Shown piece after piece: positions 17,029 to 25,473 of a DNA stretch of 64,000 bases. The position numbers and the translations under genes are program-made. The stretch is from Bacteroides zhangwenhongii (GTDB lineage: Bacteria > Bacteroidota > Bacteroidia > Bacteroidales > Bacteroidaceae). The first letter of the stretch is position 1. Each line of letters begins with the position of its first letter. Location: the NCBI RefSeq assembly GCF_009193325.2, contig NZ_CP059856.1:2418001-2482000 (forward strand). The letters are read 5' to 3'. Below the pieces are notes generated by a model. It worked only from the letters and a program-made list of their open reading frames with translations, was not told the DNA's origin and did not search any database.

Positions 17029-17700
17029 ATGGAAAAGAGATTCATGCAAGCTGCTATCATGCAGATTATATATAAAGGTATATGCCAATGGTTCTTGAAA
17101 CTGATCGTAGGAGTTCAGTTCACCGATTGCCGATTCCTCAAGAAAGAAAAGCAGTTCATCATTCTAGCCAACCACAACAGCCATTTGGACACTTTAAGTT
17201 TATTATCTTCTCTGCCCGGAAAACTTTTATGGAAAGTCAAACCTGTAGCAGCAGAAGATTATTTCGGTAAAAACCGCTTTCAGGCTTCCATAAGTAACTA
17301 TTTCATCAACACACTGCTAATCAGAAGGAAAGGAGAAAAAGATTCGGAACATGACCCGATCCGCAAAATGCTTGAAGCCATCGATGCAGGATATTCACTG
17401 ATTCTTTTTCCGGAAGGAACCAGAGGAAAGCCGGAACAGATGGGAAAAATTAAATCCGGCATAGCCCGTATCCTGTCTCTGCGACCTGAAGTAAAATATA
17501 TTCCCGTATTCATGACCGGCATGGGACGTTCTCTTCCCAAAGGTAAAATGATACTGTTACCATATAAAGCATCTATCTATTACGGTATGCCCACATTGGT
17601 AAAGAGCACGGATATACATGAAATATTGGAACAGATTGCAGATGATTTTGAAATAATGAAAGAAAAATATCAAGTCATTATTGACGACGAAGAAGAATAG
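17029..17700 (+). CDS. 1-acyl-glycerol-3-phosphate acyltransferase (PlsC family)
   Basis: A 223-residue protein with the acyltransferase motifs NHNSHLD (HxxxxD block), 'LFPEGTRGKPEQMGKIKSG' and 'IPVFMTGMG'. It acylates a glycerolipid such as lysophosphatidate to give phosphatidate, the substrate of the CdsA-like enzyme encoded 8 bp upstream. A basic, amphipathic N-terminus (MEKRFMQAAIMQIIYKGICQ) suggests peripheral or single-pass membrane attachment. The acidic tail ends DDEEE. Confidence 0.9.
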   Translation: MEKRFMQAAIMQIIYKGICQWFLKLIVGVQFTDCRFLKKEKQFIILANHNSHLDTLSLLSSLPGKLLWKVKPVAAEDYFGKNRFQASISNYFINTLLIRRKGEKDSEHDPIRKMLEAIDAGYSLILFPEGTRGKPEQMGKIKSGIARILSLRPEVKYIPVFMTGMGRSLPKGKMILLPYKASIYYGMPTLVKSTDIHEILEQIADDFEIMKEKYQVIIDDEEE

Positions 17701-17703
17701 GCA

Positions 17704-18273
17704 TTGTTTTTTAAAAGAACCATATCCAAACTGTCGGACGAGGAGCTACTCACACACTACGCCCAGTCCGGGGATACGGAATATTTCGGTGAATTATACA
17801 ACCGCTATATCCCGTTACTGTATGGACTGTGCCTGAAATATCTGCAAGACGAAGACCGGGCACAGGAAGCGGTCATGCAGTTGTTTGAAGATTTATTGCC
17901 TAAGCTGGGAAATTATGAGATCAAAGTGTTCAAGCCCTGGCTCTACCGGGTGGCAAAAAATCATTGCTTGCAACTTCTGCGGAAGGAGAATAAAGAAATT
18001 CCGTTAGATTACACCATTAATATTATGGAATCCGATGAATTTCTGCATCTATTAAGTGAAGAGGAAAGTTCGGAAGACCGGTTAAAAGCATTACATCACT
18101 GTCTCGAAAAGTTGCCCGAAGAACAACGGACCAGCATTACACGTTTCTTTTTAGAGGAAATGTCGTATGCGGATATTGTCGAACAGACCGGATTTACTCT
18201 GAATAATGTAAAAAGCTATATCCAGAACGGAAAGCGAAACTTAAAAATCTGTATCAAGAAACAAACCCTATGA
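17704..18273 (+). CDS. ECF-type RNA polymerase sigma factor
   Basis: A 189-residue sigma-70 family protein. Region 2 is 'YFGELYNRYIPLLYGLCLKYLQDEDRAQEAVMQLFEDLLPKL', with 'FKPWLYRVAKNHCLQLLRKE' next, and region 4 is 'LPEEQRTSITRFFLEEMSYADIVEQTGFTLNNVKSYIQNGKRNLK'. The start is TTG at 17704, 3 bases after the plsC stop; no ATG precedes region 2, and 'SDEELLTHYAQSGD' before it is family-like. It overlaps the next gene by 4 bp, whose product may be its membrane partner. Having an ECF sigma factor inside a lipid operon suggests envelope-stress control, which is inference. Confidence 0.9.
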   Translation: MFFKRTISKLSDEELLTHYAQSGDTEYFGELYNRYIPLLYGLCLKYLQDEDRAQEAVMQLFEDLLPKLGNYEIKVFKPWLYRVAKNHCLQLLRKENKEIPLDYTINIMESDEFLHLLSEEESSEDRLKALHHCLEKLPEEQRTSITRFFLEEMSYADIVEQTGFTLNNVKSYIQNGKRNLKICIKKQTL

Positions 18274-19406
18274 GACTATCGGACTACATACAAGGACTCC
18301 GCAAAGGAAAAGAAGCACATCGGTTGGAAAAAGAGTCGATGAAAGACCCTTTCCTGGCTGATGCGATAGATGGATACAACCAAGTGGAGGGAAATCACGA
18401 ACAACGGATTGAGCAACTGCGGATACAAATTTCTGCCCGTTCTACAAAGAAAAGAAATACCTACGCTATCATTTGGAGTGTTGCCGCCTGTCTGGTGATC
18501 GGATTCGGAATCAGCAGCTATTTCCTGTTCCTGAAAGAGACACCAGAGCCTGTCATTCCGATAATTCCACAAAAGGAAATCGCACTAGCTCCCATAAAGA
18601 CAAAGACGGATTCCACTCCTATTTCCCCAGTTTCCACGAAACAAGCGGATAAGAAAGATATCATCGCCAAAAGCCGGACTACCATTTCCAAGCCTCCAAG
18701 TGCTCCCATTACAACAATGCCTATGGAGGAGGAAACTTCGGATCAAACGGTTGCAGCGACAGACGAAGAAGTAATAATGACAACAGGAGCTTCTGATCCC
18801 GAATCCGTCAAAAAGATGAGAATAGCTAAAATGGCAGTTATTCCCACCAATGATATAATCAAAGGAAAAGTGACCGACCAAAAAGGGGAACCGCTTATCG
18901 GCGCCAGCGTAATGTACAAAGGAACGAATATCGGAACCGTTACAGATGTGAATGGAGAATTTTCATTACTCAAAAAAGCAGAGAACAAGCAGTTGACAGC
19001 ACAGTATATCGGATATGACCCGGTAGAAGTTCCGGTAGATACCAGCCGGACAATGCTCATTACCATGAACGAAGACCAAAAAGGACTCAGCGAAGTGGTG
19101 GTAATGGGATACGGAGTCAATAAAAAGGCAAATAAAGATAACACTCCGCAACCCGTTGACGGAAAACGTAAATATCAGAAATATCTGAAAGAGAATCTGG
19201 TCCGTCCGACGGACGAAACGTGCGCACAAGTGAAAGGAAAAGTGGTATTGACCTTTCTGGTCAATAGGGACGGACGGCCTTTCCACATTAAAGTAAAGAA
19301 GAGTCTCTGCGAATCTTCCGACAAAGAGGCAATCCGTCTGGTTCAGGAAGGACCGGACTGGACATACGGAAACAAGCAGGCGGAGGTAACCGTCAAATTC
19401 GATTAA
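18270..19406 (+). CDS. Membrane protein with CarboxypepD_reg-like and TonB C-terminal domains (possible anti-sigma partner)
   Basis: A 378-residue protein. The N-terminal about 60 cytoplasmic residues (MRLSDYIQGLRKGKEAHRLE...DPFLADAIDGY) come before one membrane helix near 66-88 (IIWSVAACLVIGFGISSYFLFL) and a Pro/Thr/Lys linker. A CarboxypepD_reg-like domain runs from about 198 to 272 (IKGKVTDQKGEPLIGASVMY, QYIGYDPVEV) and ends 'EVVVMGYGV'. The TonB C-terminal domain (GKVVLTFLVNRDGRPFHIKV) closes the protein. The 4-bp overlap with the sigma factor and the inside-to-periplasm layout fit an anti-sigma or energy-transducing role. Neither is proven: no zinc-binding anti-sigma motif is seen. Confidence 0.85.
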   Translation: MRLSDYIQGLRKGKEAHRLEKESMKDPFLADAIDGYNQVEGNHEQRIEQLRIQISARSTKKRNTYAIIWSVAACLVIGFGISSYFLFLKETPEPVIPIIPQKEIALAPIKTKTDSTPISPVSTKQADKKDIIAKSRTTISKPPSAPITTMPMEEETSDQTVAATDEEVIMTTGASDPESVKKMRIAKMAVIPTNDIIKGKVTDQKGEPLIGASVMYKGTNIGTVTDVNGEFSLLKKAENKQLTAQYIGYDPVEVPVDTSRTMLITMNEDQKGLSEVVVMGYGVNKKANKDNTPQPVDGKRKYQKYLKENLVRPTDETCAQVKGKVVLTFLVNRDGRPFHIKVKKSLCESSDKEAIRLVQEGPDWTYGNKQAEVTVKFD

Positions 19407-19426
19407 CGCAAAAGCCTGCTTGAATA

Positions 19427-20299
19427 TTAAATCAGTTCATAACTGGCCATTTGTATCGGCATATCCAGATTATGGAGTACTTTTTCCAACAAAATACCCT
19501 CGCGGTTATCATACTCATATCCGAAAGTAGCGCGAATACCCTGTAGAATAAACTGCGTGGCACGGTCCAACGCCATTGGCAAACTGTCACCCTGCATCAA
19601 AGACCCCGTGATAACACTTGTAAAAGTATCCCCTGTACCCGGATAATGGGCAGGCAGATAAGGACAAGTCACCTTCCAATAACGGTTTCCTTGACGGTTA
19701 TAAGCATAAACAGAAGTTTTATGAGGTTCACCATGTACGGGAACACTGGTTATGATAACCACATCAGGACCTTTATCAGACAAGAGCCGAAGATATTCTT
19801 TCAACTCCTCATCTGTATTGTCCGCTTTATAAGGCCTGTCCAACAGATAAAACAGTTCTGTCAAATTCGGGGTAACTACATCCGCTTTTGTAATCAAGTG
19901 ACGCATCTCCTTCACCATCTCCCCATCAAAATTAGCGTACAGCCGACCGTTATCTCCCAACACGGGATCAGCCACGATTAAACTATCCGGCTGCCGGAAG
20001 TCCCTGATAAAATCGGAAACGATCTGAATCTGCTTCGGAGAGCCCAGATATCCCGTATAGATAGCATCGAACTGCACTTCCAGTTTTTTCCATTCGGCAA
20101 TAATCTTCGGCATTTCGTCCGTCAGATCGAGAAAAGAGAAACCGGGATATTGCGTGTGATTGGACAGCACAGCCGTAGGCAGCGGACAGACTTGAAAGCC
20201 CATAGATGAAAGAATAGGGATAACGACCGTGAGAGATACGCGCCCCATCCCCGAAAGGTCATGAATGGCAGCTATTTTCTTTACTTTATTGGCATACAT
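19427..20299 (-). CDS. Pyridoxamine/pyridoxal kinase
   Basis: A 290-residue ribokinase-fold kinase. 'HDLSGMGRVSLTVVIPILSSMG' is the substrate-binding start, 'ADPVLGDNGRLY' and 'TPNLTELFYLL' the middle, and 'YPGTGDTFTSVITGSLM' the anion-hole GTGD with the catalytic Asp. It phosphorylates vitamin B6 vitamers in the cytoplasm. ATG at 20299 is chosen over TTG 20317, which would touch the lutC stop. It sits 18 bases after lutC and may ride on the lut transcript. Confidence 0.9.
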   Translation of the reverse strand: MYANKVKKIAAIHDLSGMGRVSLTVVIPILSSMGFQVCPLPTAVLSNHTQYPGFSFLDLTDEMPKIIAEWKKLEVQFDAIYTGYLGSPKQIQIVSDFIRDFRQPDSLIVADPVLGDNGRLYANFDGEMVKEMRHLITKADVVTPNLTELFYLLDRPYKADNTDEELKEYLRLLSDKGPDVVIITSVPVHGEPHKTSVYAYNRQGNRYWKVTCPYLPAHYPGTGDTFTSVITGSLMQGDSLPMALDRATQFILQGIRATFGYEYDNREGILLEKVLHNLDMPIQMASYELI

Positions 20300-20317
20300 A
20301 TCATTTACATTTAACAA

Positions 20318-20899
20318 CTACATCAATATTACCAATACGTCCTTTGCTCCATGTGCTCCCATCACCAAAGCCTGTTCGATATCAGCAGTCTTTGAAGGAC
20401 CGGAAATAAACGTGCCGAATTTATATTCCTGCCCGTCCAATTCACGGTAAGCGTCATACATCGTATCCACTATCTTATTCCGGTCGAGCAAGATAACCAA
20501 CTTCTCCGAAATGAAATAAACAGCTTTATACTTTACTGTTTGCGGAATCCAGACAGCCCCGTTCTCAGCAACTCCGATTTCTCCTTTCACCACAGCCACA
20601 TCCGTGCCGTCCAACTCTTTCGGGTCATCCAGATTATCGGGATTGAACGTCGCGCACGAAATATCCGGCAACACGGAAGCAATGCGCATAGCCTCCGGAT
20701 AGGTCCGACGAATCACCGCATTCACATCTTCTCCCTCACCCAATACAACAGCCGTGCCTCCCACCGCACGGCTGATAGCACAAAACTGTTCTATTTTATC
20801 GGGATATGACAACTGTTTCATATCCGCAATATCCGGCTTATCATAACGAACTTGCGTATTTTTGCGGATACTGGCTAATATTTCTTCTCTACTGCTCAT
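20318..20899 (-). CDS. lutC: Lactate utilization protein C (LUD domain)
   Basis: A 193-residue LUD-domain protein (MSSREEILASIRKNTQV...DVAVVKGEIGVAENGAVWIP ... FISGPSKTADIEQALVMGAHGA). The 'AENGAVW' and 'GPSKTADIE' blocks are the family signature. It is the small subunit of the LutABC L-lactate dehydrogenase complex. Its start overlaps the lutB stop by 4 bp. Confidence 0.92.
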   Translation of the reverse strand: MSSREEILASIRKNTQVRYDKPDIADMKQLSYPDKIEQFCAISRAVGGTAVVLGEGEDVNAVIRRTYPEAMRIASVLPDISCATFNPDNLDDPKELDGTDVAVVKGEIGVAENGAVWIPQTVKYKAVYFISEKLVILLDRNKIVDTMYDAYRELDGQEYKFGTFISGPSKTADIEQALVMGAHGAKDVLVILM

Positions 20900-22281
20900 T
20901 TAGATTCCTCCTTTCCCTGCACTTTGTTCTTCTTCCACATCTCATTAAACGATTCTTTGGCAAATTCCGGCAACTCACGTCCCTTTCCCCAATCATCGAA
21001 ATCATTGTATTTCATAAATCGTGGCAGGCTGTTTATCATCGGAGCCGCCCACAAAGCAGCATTGAACAATGCCGGACGCTCCATCAGGAACTTCATTCCA
21101 CCGGACATGATCTTCTTTCCCGTATTCGCCTTGCCCAGTCCGTCCAAATCCTGACGCCACTTATAAATCTGTTCGGCAAGATCCACTTTCACCGGACAGA
21201 CATCAGAGCAGGACATACACAGAGAGCAGGCAGAAAGATTATCATAATATTTCTCCGGATCATGGGCCATACCCAGATTGATCCCGATAGGACCGGGAAT
21301 AAAATAAGTATAAGAGTATCCACCGCTTCGACGATATACGGGACAAGTATTCATACACGCACCGCAACGAATACAATTCAGTGTCTTGATATGGTCGGTC
21401 TTGGACAGCAATGCACTCCGGCCATTGTCCACAATAATGATGTGATATTCACCTCCTTCGCGAGGGCGACGGTAATGGGAAGTATAGGTTGTAACCGGTT
21501 GTCCGGTAGCCGAACGTGCCAGCAAACGGGTAAATACCCCCAACGCCTCCAGGTCCGGCACAATCTTTTCCATACCGAAAGCAGCAATATTCAGCTTCGG
21601 ATATGAAGTTCCCATATCGGCATTTCCTTCATTGGTACACACCACGATATCACCGGTCGAAGCAACGGCAAAGTTAGCGCCAGTCATGGCAGCTTCGGCA
21701 TTCAGAAAAAGATGACGCAGGTTCTTACGGGCGGCATGAGTCAGATAAGTAGGATCAAAGTTACCTTTTTCCGTTCCCATCTCTTTCTCAAAGAGTTCAC
21801 CCACCTGTTCCCGTTTGATGTGGATGGCAGGCAACACGATATGACTCGGTTCGAGATGCATCAATTGCAGAATACGCTCGCCCAAATCGGACTCCACAAC
21901 ATCGATACCACGCTCCATCAGGAAAGGATTCAACCCACATTCCTCTGCAAGCATGGATTTACTTTTGATGAAATGATGCACATTATGTTCATTCAGTATC
22001 TCGTACACAATGGCACAATATTCATCAGCGTCTTTCGCCCAATGCACGATAGCGCCATTGGCGGTAGCATTCTTTTCAAACTCCAGCAGGAGTTCTTCGA
22101 GATGGCTGTTGGAATATAGTTTCAGTTCACAGGCCTTGTTGCGCAACTCTTCCCATTCGGGAACTTCCTTACTCATCTTATCCCTCTTGGCACGGACCAT
22201 CCAAAGGGTTTCGTTATGCCATGCTGCCATCTTGCTGTCCTGCAAGAACTTCTCGGCAGCCTTTGAATGTTTTGTACTCAT
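20896..22281 (-). CDS. lutB: Lactate utilization iron-sulfur protein B
   Basis: A 461-residue protein with an N-terminal LUD domain (NATANGAIVHWAKDADEYCAI; MTGANFAVASTGDIVVCTNEGN) and two [4Fe-4S] motifs, CIRCGACMNTCPVYR and CSLCMSCSDVCPVKVD. It passes electrons within LutABC, the iron-sulfur lactate dehydrogenase of the cytoplasm. It overlaps lutA and lutC by 4 bp each, so the three are translationally coupled. Confidence 0.94.
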   Translation of the reverse strand: MSTKHSKAAEKFLQDSKMAAWHNETLWMVRAKRDKMSKEVPEWEELRNKACELKLYSNSHLEELLLEFEKNATANGAIVHWAKDADEYCAIVYEILNEHNVHHFIKSKSMLAEECGLNPFLMERGIDVVESDLGERILQLMHLEPSHIVLPAIHIKREQVGELFEKEMGTEKGNFDPTYLTHAARKNLRHLFLNAEAAMTGANFAVASTGDIVVCTNEGNADMGTSYPKLNIAAFGMEKIVPDLEALGVFTRLLARSATGQPVTTYTSHYRRPREGGEYHIIIVDNGRSALLSKTDHIKTLNCIRCGACMNTCPVYRRSGGYSYTYFIPGPIGINLGMAHDPEKYYDNLSACSLCMSCSDVCPVKVDLAEQIYKWRQDLDGLGKANTGKKIMSGGMKFLMERPALFNAALWAAPMINSLPRFMKYNDFDDWGKGRELPEFAKESFNEMWKKNKVQGKEESK

Positions 22282-23018
22282 GATTGCGATGTTAGAATTT
22301 CTACAATATGGATAATCTGAATGGGCAGATGTTCCCGTTTGATAACGCCTTGCATATGCATCAGGCAGGAACTGTCCGCTCCGACAATATACTCGGCTCC
22401 GGTAGCCATGTGGTCTTTCACCTTATCGCGCCCCATACATACGGAAACAGCTTGCTCTTCTACGGCAAACATTCCGCCAAAGCCGCAGCATTCGTCAATG
22501 TGGCTGGGTTCGAACACCTCGATTCCTTCTACTAGATTGAGCAAATCACGCAATTTATTGTAATAAGGGATATTTAATTCGCTGGGAGCGGAGTTGAACA
22601 ATTCACGCACACCGTGACAACTGTTGTGAATACTGACTTTGTGCGGAAAGCGTGCAGGCAGTTTCGTGGGTTTGATCACATCGTGGATGAAATCGCAAAG
22701 GTCATAAATTTTTCCCGCACTCTGACAGACATGACCTTCTTTCTCTAAAATACCCGGATGATTCTCTTTCACAAAAGCGACACAACTGGCGGAGGGACCG
22801 ACAATGTAGTCATATTGTTGAAACAAATCATCAAAACGGAGTGCCAGCTTCATTGATTCATCTTCAAAACCGGCATTCGCCATCGGTTGTCCGCAACAAG
22901 TCTGATCCAACGGATAATCGACGTCTACTCCCAGACTTTTTAATAGCTTATACGATGCCACCCCCACATTGGGATATATAGCATTGATATAACAAGGAAT
23001 AAACAAACCTACTTTCAT
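22278..23018 (-). CDS. lutA: Lactate utilization protein A (CCG-domain Fe-S oxidoreductase)
   Basis: A 246-residue protein with two cysteine-rich CCG domains: 'DQTCCGQPMANAGF' and 'IDECCGFGGMFAVE', each with an upstream Cys (FIPCYINAIYPN, HNSCHGVREL). It is the first gene of lutABC. No regulator such as LutR is adjacent, and no clear promoter match was found between it and the divergent gene at 23170. Confidence 0.94.
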   Translation of the reverse strand: MKVGLFIPCYINAIYPNVGVASYKLLKSLGVDVDYPLDQTCCGQPMANAGFEDESMKLALRFDDLFQQYDYIVGPSASCVAFVKENHPGILEKEGHVCQSAGKIYDLCDFIHDVIKPTKLPARFPHKVSIHNSCHGVRELFNSAPSELNIPYYNKLRDLLNLVEGIEVFEPSHIDECCGFGGMFAVEEQAVSVCMGRDKVKDHMATGAEYIVGADSSCLMHMQGVIKREHLPIQIIHIVEILTSQS

Positions 23019-23134
23019 AATATATCATGTAATAATTTAAGCTTCTTCCGCTACATTGTTTATCCAATTGAGCAGTATTATTACAACAAGGCCGGAGGAA
23101 AAAATGTTCGCCACCGCACATATACTTTTATGAT

Positions 23135-23165
23135 ATTGCAGAATCCCTTTTTTACACTATCTTTG
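23135..23165 (+). promoter_or_regulatory. Promoter of the YbaN-like gene
   Basis: ATTG (23135-23138), 19 bases, TATCTTTG (23158-23165). The start codon follows 4 bases later, so the transcript may be leaderless. Confidence 0.55.
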
Positions 23166-23169
23166 CCGC

Positions 23170-23529
23170 ATGAAGACTCTATATATTGTTATAGGAACGA
23201 TTTCCCTAGCACTCGGCATTCTCGGCATTTTTCTGCCGCTATTGCCTACCACACCTTTCCTGCTACTTACCGCAGCCCTTTATTTCAAAGGGTCGTCCCG
23301 TCTATATAACTGGTTGCTCAATCATCGTTATTTTGGTCCTTATATCCGCAACTACCGTGAAAATAAAGCGATTCCTCTCCGCGCCAAGATAGTTTCCCTC
23401 GTACTAATGTGGGGAACCATGTTTTATTGTATTTTCTTCCTGATTCCCCTGATATGGGTAAAGGTTCTCTTGGGACTGATTGCCGCAGGAGTCACTTATC
23501 ATATCCTTTCTTTCAAGACATTGAAATAA
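23170..23529 (+). CDS. DUF454 (YbaN-like) inner membrane protein
   Basis: A 119-residue protein with three or four membrane helices. 'LGILGIFLPLLPTTPFLLLTAALYFKGSSRLYNWLLNHRYFGPYIRNYRE' is the DUF454 signature. Function of the family is unknown. Its 3' end overlaps the convergent nucleosidase gene by 31 bp. Confidence 0.9.
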   Translation: MKTLYIVIGTISLALGILGIFLPLLPTTPFLLLTAALYFKGSSRLYNWLLNHRYFGPYIRNYRENKAIPLRAKIVSLVLMWGTMFYCIFFLIPLIWVKVLLGLIAAGVTYHILSFKTLK

Positions 23530-24065
23530 TTAGATAGCCCCTGGCGTGCATCTGCAAGTTTATCTTCCCAATGTTTCACAGAATTCTGACCGATGATGTC
23601 TGTCACGTATTTCACGGAAATAAAAGGAATCTCTTTCGAACGGCAAACGAATGCCTGTGCATAAGCTTCCATATCTACAACGTCTCCATTTACATGGGTT
23701 AATTCCGTCAGGAACCCGTCTCCGGTATTACAAATCCCGTTTTCCGTCCAATGTTTACAGAAACCTTTTTCTTCGAGCAGAGCCGATGAATCAATCTCGC
23801 ACTCCAATCCGAACTCTTTCATCTTCTGCATATCACGATCCACAAACTTACGGCAGACAAAGATATCTCCTACCTGATGATTGACTGTTCCGGCACTTCC
23901 CATATTCAACACCAAATCCGGCTGTACCTGGCGGATTGCTTCTGCCAGATGAAAAGCCGATTTTACTTTTCCAATGCCTGTGCGCACATAATACGGTTCG
24001 ACATCAGGCCATTTTATCTCTACAAATTCGCCTTGAACGGCGTAGGTCACTAATATTTTCAACAT
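23499..24065 (-). CDS. 5'-methylthioadenosine/S-adenosylhomocysteine nucleosidase-like protein
   Basis: A 188-residue phosphorylase/nucleosidase-fold protein: 'VRTGIGKVKSAFHLAEAI', 'LVLNMGSAGTVNHQVGDIFVC', 'GDVVDMEAYAQAFVC' (catalytic-site Glu) and 'ISVKYVTDIIGQNS' (catalytic Asp). It would cleave MTA or SAH to adenine. It is shorter than the roughly 230 residues of E. coli MtnN, with a reduced mid part, so the substrate is not certain. The start at 24065 gives MLKILVTYAVQGEF; the longer frame upstream is not protein-like. Confidence 0.85.
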   Translation of the reverse strand: MLKILVTYAVQGEFVEIKWPDVEPYYVRTGIGKVKSAFHLAEAIRQVQPDLVLNMGSAGTVNHQVGDIFVCRKFVDRDMQKMKEFGLECEIDSSALLEEKGFCKHWTENGICNTGDGFLTELTHVNGDVVDMEAYAQAFVCRSKEIPFISVKYVTDIIGQNSVKHWEDKLADARQGLSNYFNVLKERI

Positions 24066-24171
24066 GGGTTTCTTTATTTTATATAATAGGATGGAGACAA
24101 AAGTACAAAATAACTCATATAAATACCTGCTACAACTAAACAAAAAATAATCTAAACCACATCATATACGT

Positions 24172-25074
24172 TTAGCCATAAAATTGTTCCATATTCTTCA
24201 CTATACTTTTTATTTGCTCTCTCAACGGTTGAGGAGATAATACCTCCAAATCGCTTCCATGAGACAACAATTCCTGACAGAAGTCATACGTTGGACGCAA
24301 TAAATATTCAAAAATAGAATACTCTGCAGTACGTTCAACCTCTTGTTGAGAATGATGTAATGGTAAAGCCTGAATATACTTAGTCTTATTTCCTAAAGTC
24401 TTTATTCTTATCCGTTCTATTTCACAAGATTCATCCACTGTAATACCAAAACTTGTAAGAAAATAAGATTGAGGATCAAAATCTTTCGGATACACAAAAC
24501 TCTTCTCCGTAATTTGAAAACCGTGAATACGTTCCAATGCATAAGTACGTATTTCATCATAATGAGGAGCACGACCTACCACATACCATCTCTGCTTAAA
24601 TACTTTAACACAATAAGGTTCTACCCTAAAAGTGTGCGGCTCATCCCGCCAAAAACTCTGATAAGTCAGTTCTATTGTAAAATTATCCCGCATTGCTTCA
24701 ATAATAGGAGTCAAATATTGTCTGCCAGATGGAATTTCTTCAAATAAAATGCGTGTTTTGAGTTTACGGCTTTCGTTTATCAGATTATTTACAGCAAACG
24801 TATTTAGCAGCCAATTACGTACTCCTGCCTTTTCTATATCCTCCTTATTCTCTATATAATAAGAATAACCATCTCGTTTATTGCATTCTATGTTTATATC
24901 AAATAGTTCTTCTATTGCTTTTCTATGGTTATGAAAAGTGCGGAGAGGAATTTCCTCTCCACCACTCATCTCACTACGCACCCATCTCTCGTTTATTTCT
25001 TCAAATGTAATTTTTCCCACCCGGTAGATTGTATCCACCAGCCAAATGTATCTATTAAATAAATCTTTAGCCAT
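24172..25074 (-). CDS. WYL-domain transcriptional regulator
   Basis: A 300-residue protein with an N-terminal helix-turn-helix region (MAKDLFNRYIWLVDTIYRVG...ERWVRSEMSGGEEIPLRTFHNHRKAIEELFDI) and a WYL domain (NFTIELTYQSFWRDEPHTFRVEPYCVKVFKQRWYVVGRAPHYDEIRTYALERI), then a C-terminal WCX part. WYL regulators sense small molecules or nucleic acids and often control phage-defence islands. The gene marks the left edge of an A+T-rich block with viaA and ravA, and is separated from them by about 400 bp. Confidence 0.9.
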   Translation of the reverse strand: MAKDLFNRYIWLVDTIYRVGKITFEEINERWVRSEMSGGEEIPLRTFHNHRKAIEELFDINIECNKRDGYSYYIENKEDIEKAGVRNWLLNTFAVNNLINESRKLKTRILFEEIPSGRQYLTPIIEAMRDNFTIELTYQSFWRDEPHTFRVEPYCVKVFKQRWYVVGRAPHYDEIRTYALERIHGFQITEKSFVYPKDFDPQSYFLTSFGITVDESCEIERIRIKTLGNKTKYIQALPLHHSQQEVERTAEYSIFEYLLRPTYDFCQELLSHGSDLEVLSPQPLREQIKSIVKNMEQFYG

Positions 25075-25266
25075 CCTTACTTTCGTTTTTAAAATTCATT
25101 ATTTACAAATATAGAGATTTTCTATATAAAACAAGCATCATTTGAACAGATCATCTTATCATCCTCTTTGCAATCGGACATCCCTGAAAAACATTTTTTC
25201 CTATTTTAACTGAATCCGATATTTAAATATTTTCTAATAATGAACAGTTCCCCAAAACCCAAGCTC

Positions 25267-25473
25267 CTACCTTTGCCACAGATTGAAGAATTTCAATGAA
25301 GAACATCCTTCAAAAGCCTCAGCCCCAATTTCGATTACAGATCTAGAAATTCGGATATACTTTAATAAGTTACATACACTGTTTTTAATGAGACTACTAT
25401 TATCACTTACAAAAATGATAATAAGGTATGCCAAAACATGACATAATTCAAGATTAAATACAACTTTACTCAC
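25267..25473 (-). pseudogene. Fragment of a BspA-type leucine-rich repeat in a 68-codon frame
   Basis: The frame starts ATG overlapping the viaA stop (ATGA) and ends '...LLKYIRISRSVIEIGAEAFEGCSSLKFF'. The last about 30 residues match the LRR_5 repeat of BspA-like surface proteins (IGAEAFEGCSSLK). The first half (MSKVVFNLELCHVLAYLIII) does not. It is probably a relic left by a rearrangement; a real small protein cannot be excluded. The 25075-25266 stretch beside it shows no gene, though TACCTTTG on the plus strand (25268-25275) is a -7-like box without a partner. Confidence 0.5.
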
